Positions 31,768-40,584 of a stretch of DNA of 40,584 nt are shown in pieces; position 1 is the stretch's first letter; the number at the start of each line of letters is the position of its first letter. The DNA is taken from assembly GCA_008704415.1 (NCBI GenBank), contig VXIS01000389.1:1-40584 (forward strand), written 5' to 3'. This DNA comes from Sphaerosporella brunnea (Eukaryota > Ascomycota > Pezizomycetes > Pezizales > Pyronemataceae). A program made the position numbers and the translations under genes. The notes under the pieces were generated by a model, which saw only the letters and a program-made list of their open reading frames with translations, did no database searches and was not told the DNA's origin.

Positions 31768-33837
31768 TTCTCTTATACCTTTCTCATAAAAAAATGGAAG
31801 GTTCTACTCTATATGGTCGTAGTTGTCAGACGGGAATCCTGTCGAGAAGCGGCATGAAGTACTCCTACGCCATACTACCTCTTCTTCTATGTTAATCGGC
31901 GACAGAAGAAAGAATGAGGGAGAAGAGGTGTGTGTGTTTAGTGCGCTCCGATCCAGTCAAATGACTAGAAGATAAAGTCCTGCTTCCTCTAGAAGGAAGT
32001 CCCCTTCCATGGTCCGTCCGACCTCAATCCACAGAACTGATATCCAATCCGACGTGGGCGACCATTTTCCCTTCCATACCTCGGGACCCGGTAATAGAAC
32101 TACCATTCAGACTGACATCCTGTCCAAATTTACATTCAAGAACCTGACCTTTCTGTAAGTTGAGAACTTACTCACACAGGGGGCTGAGAAGGCGAAGCTG
32201 CGAAGGAACTCCCTGATAAAGCAGCGATGACGAACACTACTGAGTACGGATCCGGACAGACAACCAGCAATATGGGCCCAGAAGCAATAGGTATGCTTGC
32301 TGAGAAGTGTGGGTTCCGTCCCGACCCCCCGACGCGTTTCCAGAAGCGAATCGATGACCGAAACAAACAGAACCGCTGTTCCAGGCTGCAGCCAGGACAC
32401 GAACGCTGCAAATCTACCGGTGGACCAAGAGAGCAAGTAATTGCGTACTTTCCCGAAAGCCTGTGCGGTGGTCTTGAACCAAATAGCACCGCTTTTCTGT
32501 CAGGTTTCTTCGATTTCAAGACTTCGTCATAGTATATCACTCTACCTACTCCGGCTGAGGATTCCAGATCGGGTTAGTCGCTCGGTCACTTCTCTCACCG
32601 GGAGCACTCGCCACGAGGACAGCTACAGAGCGGCAACCTTGCATACGCGTGTTCAACCTGAGCGCGACAACCGAGGACGGGCAAGGAATTCACGGAACGG
32701 TCGCTGCCGCTCAATTATCTTCATTCGGCCCGAGCATTCGGAACGGGTGATAATGTTGCTCTGATACACACAAGGTCGGAAGGAGTATATGGAAGGTAGG
32801 AGCCACGGAAACGGCTGAAGTGCTTATCCTCTTGAACGGCCAAAAGATTGAGGGCAAGCCACCAAGCCATGCCACTTCACGAGGTATCTGGCCGGACCAT
32901 CACTGACTTGTCCGTGGCGAGAGAGCAGTACAACTTGCAGAGCGCTGTCGAGGATTCTGGCCACTTCCGATGCCGTCACGAAACCGCCGAGTAGCATAAT
33001 ATGTGCACCGATGCGAAGACGGGCAAGGGGACTACACCCCCGGCAGTCCGAATTTTTTACGGGTGCGTCATAGTGTATCGCTTGAGCTCATTATAGTCAC
33101 TTTAACATCATCTCCGCGACACCCCGACGATATTTCCACAACTACAACTTTTTAGGCCCGTCCGAAAGATTGAAGAGGTTCAACCCGATAACCACACTCG
33201 AGGCTACGAATTTCACGGGAACGGTGGTCAATCCGTCTCATTCGCTGCCGCTCGAAAGGGATAGTCAATCACTCGACCTGGTACCCCAGACGCTTCTCTT
33301 GTTCCTCTCATCCCCGAAAGGAATAGCCTACGCTCTGCTGCGGGCAATCATGGAAGGAGCAGACGGGAGAATGGAGCTACCGAAACGGGGGCACCTTGAG
33401 TGGGGAAAGGTTCTGGGGCGACAATAAGGCTGGAGCTCGGACTGTGGTGCTTCGCGCGGTATGCTTCCTCGTCGGATCGCTGCATTGGTCAGACATAGTG
33501 ACTGGCTACATGCCTCTGGATCAGTACAACTTGCAGACCAGCTTTCGGAGTTTCTGGCCGCTTCTGATGTTAATCAAATAAACCGGAAAGCCTCAGCATG
33601 CACTGATCTCCCTGGCTGTTGAACCGCCGGGCAAAAGCCTGCACTGTGCCCCTTCTGGCTTGGATTACTGAAACGCTTGAGGGTGGCGGTCAACTTGATC
33701 CGGTGAAGGGGAAATAAGGAAACAACCACCGCTTTTGGGGGTATGTTTTCGGCTCTCGTGTGGCAGACTGTTTGAATTGCGTATTGTCACTGACTGTGGA
33801 TCGAAGGTTTGCACTCATGCCCTCCACTGCTGTTATG

Positions 33838-33874
33838 CCATGGCCGTAAGCGGCCGAATGCAATATGATTAAAC
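33838..33874 (+). mobile_element. LINE 3' tail, copy 2 (right arm)
   Basis: CATGGCCGTAAGCGGCCG plus AATGCAATATGATTAAAC and an A-rich run. Mirror of 3483-3519. Confidence 0.45.
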
Positions 33875-34474
33875 AAAAAACACCCGCCACTGCCGTCGCC
33901 ATTCGATACCGATCCCACCACTTATATCTCCCAAGAATCAACCATGGATCATCCGCACATCACGATGTCGCCAACCTCCCTGTTCAACAAAGTCTACTTC
34001 CATTCAAAGCAGCTACACCTCCGGAAGTTTCTGAAGTTCGAATGGTGTGATTGTGAAAGGTTTGCGGGGCGTTTGGGGGGGAGGGGGGGGGTCTGAAGCA
34101 CCCTTCTCCATCCTAGCTGTTCTATGCTAGATTTATCGAACCACCATCAACCTGGCCTTTTATGAGTTGAAAACCTCAGCTTTTGGTTCGGGAAATGGGA
34201 ACGCTTTGCTGTTGAAATGACGAAGTTTTGCAGTTGCATCATCATAAATTACTCTTGCTGCGGATTCCCGGTCGGGTTTGTCGCTGCCACGGAAGCAAGC
34301 CTACTTCAACATCATCCCCTCAGGTTCCACTCACCTCGTGGCCAATAGCATCTCGACAACTACCACCTAGAGATTCCAATATGATTGGCACAACTGAGGC
34401 TGCAAACGTCACTCGATCCGATCCTTTCACTGCCTCTCGATATGACTTCACCTTCCATGGAAGCCCCGAAGGCC

Positions 34475-35773
34475 TTCAACCTGCTAGGCGACACACCATG
34501 TTAAAACTAGCACACGGAATAAGGGAAGTCTGGTCCCTATATGGTGCAGAGGTCGACAGCCGGATGTGCAGAAGCTCATTAATCGCCAAGCGAGAGCAAT
34601 CCTAGGAGCCCTGCCGACGACTGCACTCGGCCCTCGTCAGTGACGCCCATTTTAGTGACGCCGGCACGGTCCTGTCGCACCGCCTCAGGCGCTTCGCGAG
34701 CAGGCTCATTGCCACAGCGGAAGACAATCCTGCCGGCAACCGCCTACGTGCTGCCATTGCCCCCGCCGTACCCGTGGAACAGATCACATCGGCCAGCGCC
34801 TCCTCCAGTTTGTCGGGGAGGAGGCCTTCGACGGCGTACCGACACGTCCCCCTCCCACCATCTTGGCCGCCAGACTGGCCGCCACCATCCCCGGACGTCC
34901 CTCCGTGGTGGAAAACATCTCGGCAGTCACCTGCAACCCCCAGGCCCCGTCATCATTGAATCGGAGGCGTCTGCTCTCTGGACCTCCGCCAGGTGGCTGG
35001 AACCCATCGCCGTTTACACAGATGGCTCTAGACTCGAAGGCGGCAGGTGCGGCTACTCAGCCGTGGCTCGAAACCATATTGAGCAGCGCAGATGGTCCAG
35101 CGACGCGGCGTACATCGGATGCAACAAGGAAGCATACGACGCAGAACTCTTTGGTATTGAGGCCGGACTCAAGCTCGCCCCTCGCGGACAGTCCGAACCT
35201 TCACCGATGCCCAGGCAGCCCCCAGGAGACTTGAGGACGTCAAACACGGCCCCGGTCAAGGGCTACTCGCAAGAATAGCCAACGCCGAAACAGCGCTCCG
35301 GATGAAAGGTTGGGCTGCGGAATACCGCTGGGTTCCAGGAAACCACGGGGCTTCACCGATGAGCTCGCTAAAGATGCTGCGAACGACGGTGGCAAAGCAC
35401 TCCCACCCTGCGACGTGGCGGTGACGACACTGGCGCACGTACCACTGAAGCCAAGGCCTTTGACAAGGAAGCGTGGTCAGTCAAACACCGCACGCCCAAA
35501 ACGTACTGCAGGCGACGCAGCAGTGTCGACCTCACCGCCTTCAAAACCAAGAGGGCTCTGACATCTCGCCTCTTTCGACCGAGGCTCGGCAAGGCCCCGA
35601 CGGGCCCATATCCGCTCAAGACTGGGCGCAGGACCGACGACAAATGCTGGTGGTGCGGTACGGGTGCAGTCCAAACCCGCGACCACCTGTTCAAATTCTG
35701 CAAGAGGTGGGAATGCGAACAAATGGTTCTATGGAAGGCTGTCGAAGACGCCACCAACCAACCAAAGAAGTGA
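34475..35773 (+). pseudogene. Decayed Tad1/I-like LINE ORF2: RT end, RNase H, CCHC knuckle (right arm)
   Basis: The plus strand reads, in order: the C-terminal reverse-transcriptase region (YGAEV at about 34,540, then after a frameshift QKLINRQARAILGA); RNase H with VYTDGS (Asp codon 35021-35023) and AYDAELFGI (Glu codon 35044-35046 +100, that is 35144-35146); and, after a frameshift, RTFTDAQAA (Asp codon 35206-35208) and YRWVPGNHG, with DELAKDAAN again in another frame. It ends with a zinc knuckle CWWCGTGAVQTRDHLFKFC (35645-35701, CX2CX9HX4C) and stop TGA at 35771-35773. The order RT, RNase H, CCHC is diagnostic of fungal Tad1/I-clade non-LTR elements. At least two frameshifts make it non-functional. 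The 5' half (endonuclease, RT palm) is not seen. Confidence 0.78.
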
Positions 35774-36038
35774 ATCAGAAACGGTGGCCAGCTTCGTCGA
35801 CAGCCGCTCTGCTGGCCGACGACAGGTGTACGGAAACGGTTTTGAGCTTTTCTGAGCACCACCAAGGTTGGAAATTGGCCCGATGAGGGCATTATGGCAT
35901 GATTTTTTTCTGTATTCATTTCCCCTATTTCTTCTTTTTCCTAATGTCACTAATCTCCTTGGCACGATCATCTATCTGGTGCTTTTTCCTCCGCAGGCCC
36001 CTAGCCTAAGGGGTAGCATAGTCTCTTCTTGTTGCATA

Positions 36039-36077
36039 TGTCATGGCCGCAAGCGGCCGAATACAATACGATTAAAA
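36039..36077 (+). mobile_element. LINE 3' tail, copy 1 (right arm)
   Basis: Hairpin and ATACA-rich tail, 266 bases after the ORF2 stop at 35773. Mirror of 1267-1305. Confidence 0.5.
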
Positions 36078-36299
36078 CGGAGGTTATGCTTTCACTCTTG
36101 AGTGAACTCTGGCTGCGATTTCGAATTCGCGAGGTTGGCTCACGGATCGTCTCTAACTACAGACTACCGATGCCTGCGCTCCAATCATCGAAGCCGCCGA
36201 GGAACCTATGCAGTTGTGCACCGACCTCAAGAAGGGGATTACGCTTTCTTTGCAAAGGCCGGCTACTGTAGCTACGTTAGGTTCGATAGGAGGTTCCAA

Positions 36300-37960
36300 C
36301 GGGGCACTTCTTCCAGTTGTTTTGAATTGTTTTGCGATCAGAGCTGCTCCGACTTCGCGCAAAGGCCAAATGGTGTTCCTCCCCGCCCCCGCCGAAATTG
36401 GCTGAAGGGCAATCATGCAAGCGTGAGAGGCGTGTTTTCGATTTCCGGACGGCACATGAACAGGGATTGTCACTGGCTCCGGATCGTCGCTGTACTCTAG
36501 TACAAGAGTTGCGTGTCAACACTACCTGTGCATTCTGCTCTACCGATGCCTTCCAACCTCGTCGGCCAATGATGCAGCCCGGCCGCCACCGCAGATTCCT
36601 CCGTTGGCTCGTCACCATCGCCCAACAAGGCCCGCGGGTTTTCAAGACGGTTTCTGCACTTCGAACGGACGAAGCTTACGCAGCGATCTCTCGAGCGACG
36701 GGTGAAGCACTCCCAGGCCACCATCAGCACCGAGACGCGGTTCGAGATGCTTCGGACCTTTCCAGCCGAAAAGGCCAAGCTTGACACGACCTTGGCTTCA
36801 AGACGACTGTCAACTTCCTTCGAATACGGCGTCAGCGAACACCACGATTACGAATCGGGACGCGCGACCTTCAACAGGCGCTCGCAACGCTAACCCACGA
36901 CGGCGTTTGCAGGCTTCGACGCTGCTAACATGGCCGACACAGACAGCAATACCCTCGCGCCAGCACTCGATTTCGTTAGCGCCCGGTCGCACGGCTGCAC
37001 CTCTGCAGCACGGCGCGGGAGAACCTCGCATCAGCCGCGTGCGTGGCACAGATACGTACCCGCTTCGCTTCGGAAGTGCGACGATCGGCCTGCGTTTTGG
37101 ACGTCCCGAAAGCAATCGGCGTTGCCGGCAGGCGTCATGGCCACTCACTCGGCTCGCTGTGGATCCGATGCGGACGTTGGGTCAACGATGGTGTTCCCAA
37201 ACCTGACGGTGTGCGCAGCGACAAGTTTCGCGTGCAGCCGTTTGGATCTGACACGCACTTCCGGCGACCCACTCCATTTCGAGCGATCGGGGCACAAACC
37301 ATCTATCGGCGTCACCGACACTCACTCGGCAGAAAACATGGCGCATGCTTTGACAAAGAGCTTGCCAGTTTGCGGGCGCAACACCGTGCCGTGCCCCAGC
37401 CGCACGAGTTTTAATTGGCCAATGCTTGGCCGCCTCGCATGAAGTCTCGCCCGAGAGGCAGGGCACAGCGCGTTGCTTTCGATGCAAGCGACACGGAGTA
37501 CAACATGCCTAACTCAGTACGGCGCTCACCTACGGACGGACGGCGCTCCTGCCAACAGACACGTGCGAAATACGAGTCGCCCAACCGTTCGCGGAGTGCG
37601 TTGGTCGGCCTCTTCCCATCGCTGGCAACGCGTGCCCTACTGCGGTGCAGGCGAGTCCAGAAGGCTCTAAATCCGAGCTACTGTTCTTTGTCGCTGTTGG
37701 AATAAGCCCCTGGGCCCGTGGCCGGGATTGGACGACGATCACGGCGCTCGCTCCACCACGACGGATATGGGCGGCTGCAGGCCAGTCAGCGTCGCACAGC
37801 CTTCTCATCCAATTTCGCGGGAAAAGGAATGCCATGTTGACCACGAGCACAAGGGCGCAACGGCACCCATCGCTTCTCGCGAGGGGCTTTGTGGAGATTG
37901 GAGTGTTCCGTTTCATGGGCGGGGGAGGACAAAGCCCGACGCAGCAGGGCTGCAAGGATC
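36300..37960 (+). pseudogene. Possible LINE ORF1 (gag-like) remnant
   Basis: The plus strand has several overlapping, interrupted frames. In one frame at 37471-37511 the sequence gives RCFRCKRHGVQHA followed by a stop where the last Cys of a CX2CX4HX4C gag knuckle would be expected. Nearby frames contain CVGRPLPIAGNACP, like the second knuckle of LINE ORF1 proteins. An ATG frame (MADTDSNTLAPALDF, 36930) precedes it. This fits a heavily decayed ORF1 of a second LINE lying downstream of the first. The part before 37343 is also in the left arm (1 to about 1050, minus); the knuckle itself lies outside the palindrome as visible here. Confidence 0.35.
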
Positions 37961-38119
37961 ACGCCGGCCAATCGAAGCGCGCTGGCTTGTGCGACCAGCG
38001 ATCGTCGTCAATTGGCGAGCTGAAAATAGCGGGCGGAACACGAACAGTGAGTGAGTGAACTGAGACCCCGCCCCCAACCCAACCGGACTGCAACGGATGC
38101 TCTCAAAAAGCCACGCATC

Positions 38120-38137
38120 CCCCCCCCCCCTCCCCCC
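38120..38137. repeat. C-rich tract
   Basis: A run of C interrupted by a single T, about 180 bases upstream of the surface protein gene. It may be part of its pyrimidine-rich promoter. Confidence 0.7.
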
Positions 38138-38203
38138 AACCTGCAGCTGGAAAAGCTTGTCTTTTGATCCCTCCGTCTTCCGTCACTTCTGATCCTTCTC
38201 TCT

Positions 38204-38210
38204 TTTATAT
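38204..38210 (+). promoter_or_regulatory. TATA-like element of the surface protein gene
   Basis: TTTTATA lies about 105 bases upstream of the ATG within a CT-rich stretch (38,160-38,205), as in many highly expressed fungal genes. Confidence 0.35.
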
Positions 38211-38312
38211 CCCGACCAGGCTCGCAAACGACGATCGACTTGTCCCTCGAGCACCGCCTCTACGTTCACCTTGCTTTACCGCTTTTTAATTCGCCCCCAA
38301 ACCACTGCCACC

Positions 38313-38945
38313 ATGAAATCCCTCCTGCTGCTCCCGCTTCTCGTCTCCTCCGTCCTCGCCGCAAACTTCGGCTCCTGCCTGCCCCAGCACCAATGCGGCT
38401 TCATCTGCTGCGCGAGCACCGAGCTCTGCATGAACAACATGAACTGCATGTCGCCCGAATACATCGTCTCCGCGATCGCCGCGACGAAGGCGCACTCGAT
38501 CTACCCGACTCTCACCAACCCCGCCGTGGTTTCCTCGCTCCGGTCAGCGATTTCTAGCTCTTCCGGCGCCGCGGAAAGCGTGTACTCGGAGTTTAGAAGC
38601 GTTATGACGGATGCGCCATCGCCGTCCGCCCTCCAACCTACGGTGCCGAGTGGGTTCACGATACCATCCTCGCTGAATCCGTCCAGTGTTAGCAGCCGTG
38701 TCAGCAAGGTCATGGCGAGTATGAGTAGGGTTAGTGAGAGTCGCGCGAGGGAGACGGCGACTGCGAGCCGTAGTCACTCTGCCAGCGCTTCGGTTACGAC
38801 GCGGAGAGTAAGCAGTTCTTCGACTACCACTGCCAGCTCAACTACCACCAGGACGACCTCAACTCCTACGTCGACTGCCGCCGCAGCTACGATGGGCGTG
38901 GCTGGCGCGGCGGTTATGGCGGCTGTTGCTGCGGCGTTGCTTTAA
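38313..38945 (+). CDS. Ser/Thr-rich, probably GPI-anchored surface protein, 210 aa
   Basis: ATG at 38313 in context GCCACCATG, stop TAA at 38943-38945, no intron. Residues 1-17 (MKSLLLLPLLVSSVLAA) are a clear signal peptide. The mature N-terminus carries six Cys in about 30 residues (C-x5-C-x3-CC-x5-C-x5-C, from GSCLPQHQCGFICC), probably a small disulfide-bonded domain. Residues about 75-190 are dominated by Ser and Thr, a likely O-glycosylated stalk. The last 20 residues are hydrophobic (Ala/Val/Met), consistent with a GPI attachment signal. The expected location is plasma membrane or cell wall. Length and layout are typical of fungal GPI proteins. It lies outside the palindrome and is the cleanest gene of the window. 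I assign no gene name. Confidence 0.85.
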   Translation: MKSLLLLPLLVSSVLAANFGSCLPQHQCGFICCASTELCMNNMNCMSPEYIVSAIAATKAHSIYPTLTNPAVVSSLRSAISSSSGAAESVYSEFRSVMTDAPSPSALQPTVPSGFTIPSSLNPSSVSSRVSKVMASMSRVSESRARETATASRSHSASASVTTRRVSSSSTTTASSTTTRTTSTPTSTAAAATMGVAGAAVMAAVAAALL

Positions 38946-39870
38946 GGTTTCTGGAAGCCGAGTTGCGGGAGGAGGAGGATGCGGAGGGGAAATATGTGGT
39001 CGGTGGTGAGCTGTGGAATGATGGTTTCCTTACGATCGGCAATCGCAAAACTCTCTTCTTTTCGTCGTCTTCCTTTTGGTCTTCACTTCTTCTTCTTCTT
39101 GGTGTTTGATATGCATGTTTTGCCGGAGTTTTGGAATGAGCAGTTATGTGCGATGGAACTTTAGTCTTGAAGGCTGGCGATTAGGACTTCCCCTAGCTGT
39201 AATATGAAGATGGATTAATGAAGGCTTGTCGGTGCGGTAATTTGGTGCATCAAAAGGATTCCCTTCGATCATGAAGGTGTGATCTCTTGCATGGCAGCTT
39301 CCAGCTTCGCATGCATACATGCCTCATGTTTCTCCCTATCCCTATGCATTTATTCGGCGCTCGTGAAGCTGACCGGTGTGCTCACTTACCGGTGGTAATG
39401 TCGTAACCATCCCCCTCTCCGGATCGTAGGACAGTTTAGATTATGGAGTGGCGGCGGCGACTCGCTGCGCCTCACCCACCGGAGATTTGTATGATAGTAG
39501 TCGTTGCAATACTTTGGCTTTTTGGTGCGCAGTGTAATGAATGCACACTCGAAGAAATCATTTTGATACGGCGGCACATTGCCACGCGGACCCAGCCCGG
39601 CCCAGCCCAGCCACAGTAGGTAGCCGCCCAGTGTTGGGGGGGTGGGATTGCATCACACACGATTTCGTTTCTGCCGACGATGGCCGTTGGGCTTGTTGTA
39701 GCAGGCATGGCTTTGCGGAACGTACTGGATATGTAAAAATGACTCCGGTGTGTGTGTGAGCTCGGATATTTCTTTCAGGAAGACAGAAGGTGATGATGGT
39801 ACCAGTACTAGGACTAGGACTAGATCTAGGTGGTACAGCTTTTTTCTGTATTTCGCTTGATACTGCGCAT
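38946..39870. other. Intergenic region downstream of the surface protein gene
   Basis: 3' flank with T/C-rich stretches (39,055-39,105). Overlapping short frames on both strands show no domain. CCCAGCCCGGCCCAGCCCAGCC at about 39,593 is a short GC-rich repeat. Confidence 0.4.
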
Positions 39871-39896
39871 TTTTTTTTTGGGGGGGGGGGGGGGGG
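39870..39896. repeat. T10-G17 double homopolymer
   Basis: Ten T followed directly by seventeen G. Unusual composition; the lengths are likely inaccurate. Confidence 0.8.
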
Positions 39897-40016
39897 TTGT
39901 TTTTGGGTTTCATTTCTCCTGTGCCGCGGCCGGCATGGCCATCCTGGGCGTTGTGCAACGGTGCTTACTTGGCTTGGTACTTCAAGTGGCTTGGTAGTCA
40001 TGGCGTTGCACTCGGG

Positions 40017-40039
40017 TGTCTGTCTGTCTGTCTGTCTGT
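40017..40039. repeat. TGTC tetranucleotide microsatellite
   Basis: About five to six tandem copies of TGTC. Confidence 0.9.
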
Positions 40040-40221
40040 TGGGCTTGATGTTGGGTGGTATATCCTTCCTGCCGCTGCCACCCGGCATATCGGTAACTCT
40101 TACAAATAAAAAAAAACCTCGACCGAAAAAAAAAATATTAATGTGCATGCCATGCATGCCGGGCAAGTGCCAGATTTAGAAATAGAAATGACGTGAAGCG
40201 AGAGGCGACGCGTCGTCGTGG

Positions 40222-40250
40222 ATACACACACACATAACACACACATACAT
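40222..40250. repeat. CA-rich microsatellite
   Basis: Imperfect (AC)n tract with TA interruptions. Confidence 0.8.
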
Positions 40251-40346
40251 CCTTGTTCGCTTCATATCGATCTGCTCAGAATCTATATCTACCTATGTAC
40301 TTAATCTATAACTGTGGTACTGGGACTCGATGTACTTACTAGTACA

Positions 40347-40465
40347 TACCGTATCATCCTGGTAATAAGGCAATGTGGCTAAGTGACTTTGCCAGGAGGC
40401 TGAGTGACTTCCCCACAGAGCGCAGTGACTTTGCCACATTGCCTTATTACCGAGATAATACGGTA
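40347..40465. mobile_element. MITE-like hairpin element, 119 bp
   Basis: Terminal inverted repeats of 33 bp (40347-40379 and 40433-40465) match at about 30 of 33 positions, with an 18-bp perfect inner part (GGTAATAAGGCAATGTGG). The outermost bases are TA on both sides, so a TA target duplication of the Tc1/mariner type is possible. The 53-bp interior holds three copies of AGTGACTT followed by CC-type bases (40382, 40402, 40422). It has no coding capacity. Confidence 0.6.
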
Positions 40466-40584
40466 GCCCCCATGTATGCATATATTGAGTGGCTTACGTA
40501 ACGTGTGGATAGGTGCACTGGGTTGATGTATAACTACGCAAGGCATGCGTTTGGTTGGGGTTGTTTTTCTCACTTCTCCACTTT

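Larger units (their letters stand above)
18536..37343. repeat. Right arm of the giant inverted repeat
   Basis: Reverse complement of 1-18529. It is identical or nearly so over most of its length, but about 21.95-26.3 kb is heavily corrupted by insertions, deletions and mismatches. Sparse one-base indels are scattered through 31.1-34.8 kb. Homopolymers that are T27, G14 and T23 on the left are T4, G1 and T4 here. From 37344 the sequence is unique in this window. Confidence 0.97.

Noticed and set aside
1..37343. A pair of terminal inverted repeats of a giant mobile element, such as a Starship or Maverick
   Set aside because: The arms meet at the centre with no cargo between them, and no tyrosine recombinase, DNA polymerase or capsid gene is seen. 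The repeat is the whole structure, not the ends of something.
40016..40040. CRISPR-like short repeats
   Set aside because: This is a simple TGTC microsatellite without spacers, and the genome is eukaryotic.

Overview
The window looks like nuclear DNA of a filamentous ascomycete fungus. The evidence is short GT-AG introns of about 50-100 nt (one with a clear CTGAC branch site), the decayed 3' end of a Tad1/I-like non-LTR retrotransposon with a CCHC knuckle, and an intact Ser/Thr-rich, probably GPI-anchored surface protein gene behind a pyrimidine-rich promoter. I see no bacterial operon logic, no rRNA or tRNA gene and no telomere repeat.

The dominant structure is a giant palindrome. Bases 1-18529 are the reverse complement of about 18536-37343, around a 6-base centre at 18530-18535. 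Almost every feature of the left arm therefore appears again, inverted, in the right arm. The left edge of the window is still inside the palindrome, so the arm may continue beyond it. Long stretches match exactly (for example 16.5-18.5 kb, 6.4-9.2 kb and 0.1-2.3 kb). One block of the right arm, about 21.95-26.3 kb, is full of one-base indels with a net gain of about 360 bases over the matching 4.1 kb. Genes intact on the left are shredded there. This looks like an unpolished single-molecule read of the second strand, so the palindrome is more likely a fold-back (missed-adapter) assembly artefact than a biological inverted duplication. A real one is not excluded.

Left arm, read from its outer end: Tad1-like LINE remnants (1-3.5 kb, minus strand); a diverged tandem duplication (3.8-4.8 kb); a possible small secreted protein remnant (5.6-6.1 kb); small Cys-rich genes (6.75-7.9 kb, plus strand); a gene-poor stretch (8.4-9.6 kb); a three-exon gene for a 699-residue protein of unknown function (10586-12789, minus); a 213-codon ORF (13709-14350, minus); a 76-aa ORF (15130-15360, plus); a three-exon zinc-ribbon gene (16583-17034, plus); and weak ORFs next to the centre (17.4-18.15 kb). 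The right arm repeats this in reverse order.

Only 37344-40584 is present once. It holds the end of a LINE ORF1-like zinc-knuckle remnant, the 210-aa GPI-type surface protein gene (38313-38945), AT/GT-rich intergenic DNA with microsatellites, and a 119-bp MITE-like hairpin (40347-40465). No gene set forms a pathway. The genes look like lineage-specific subtelomere-like or accessory content mixed with retroelement debris.
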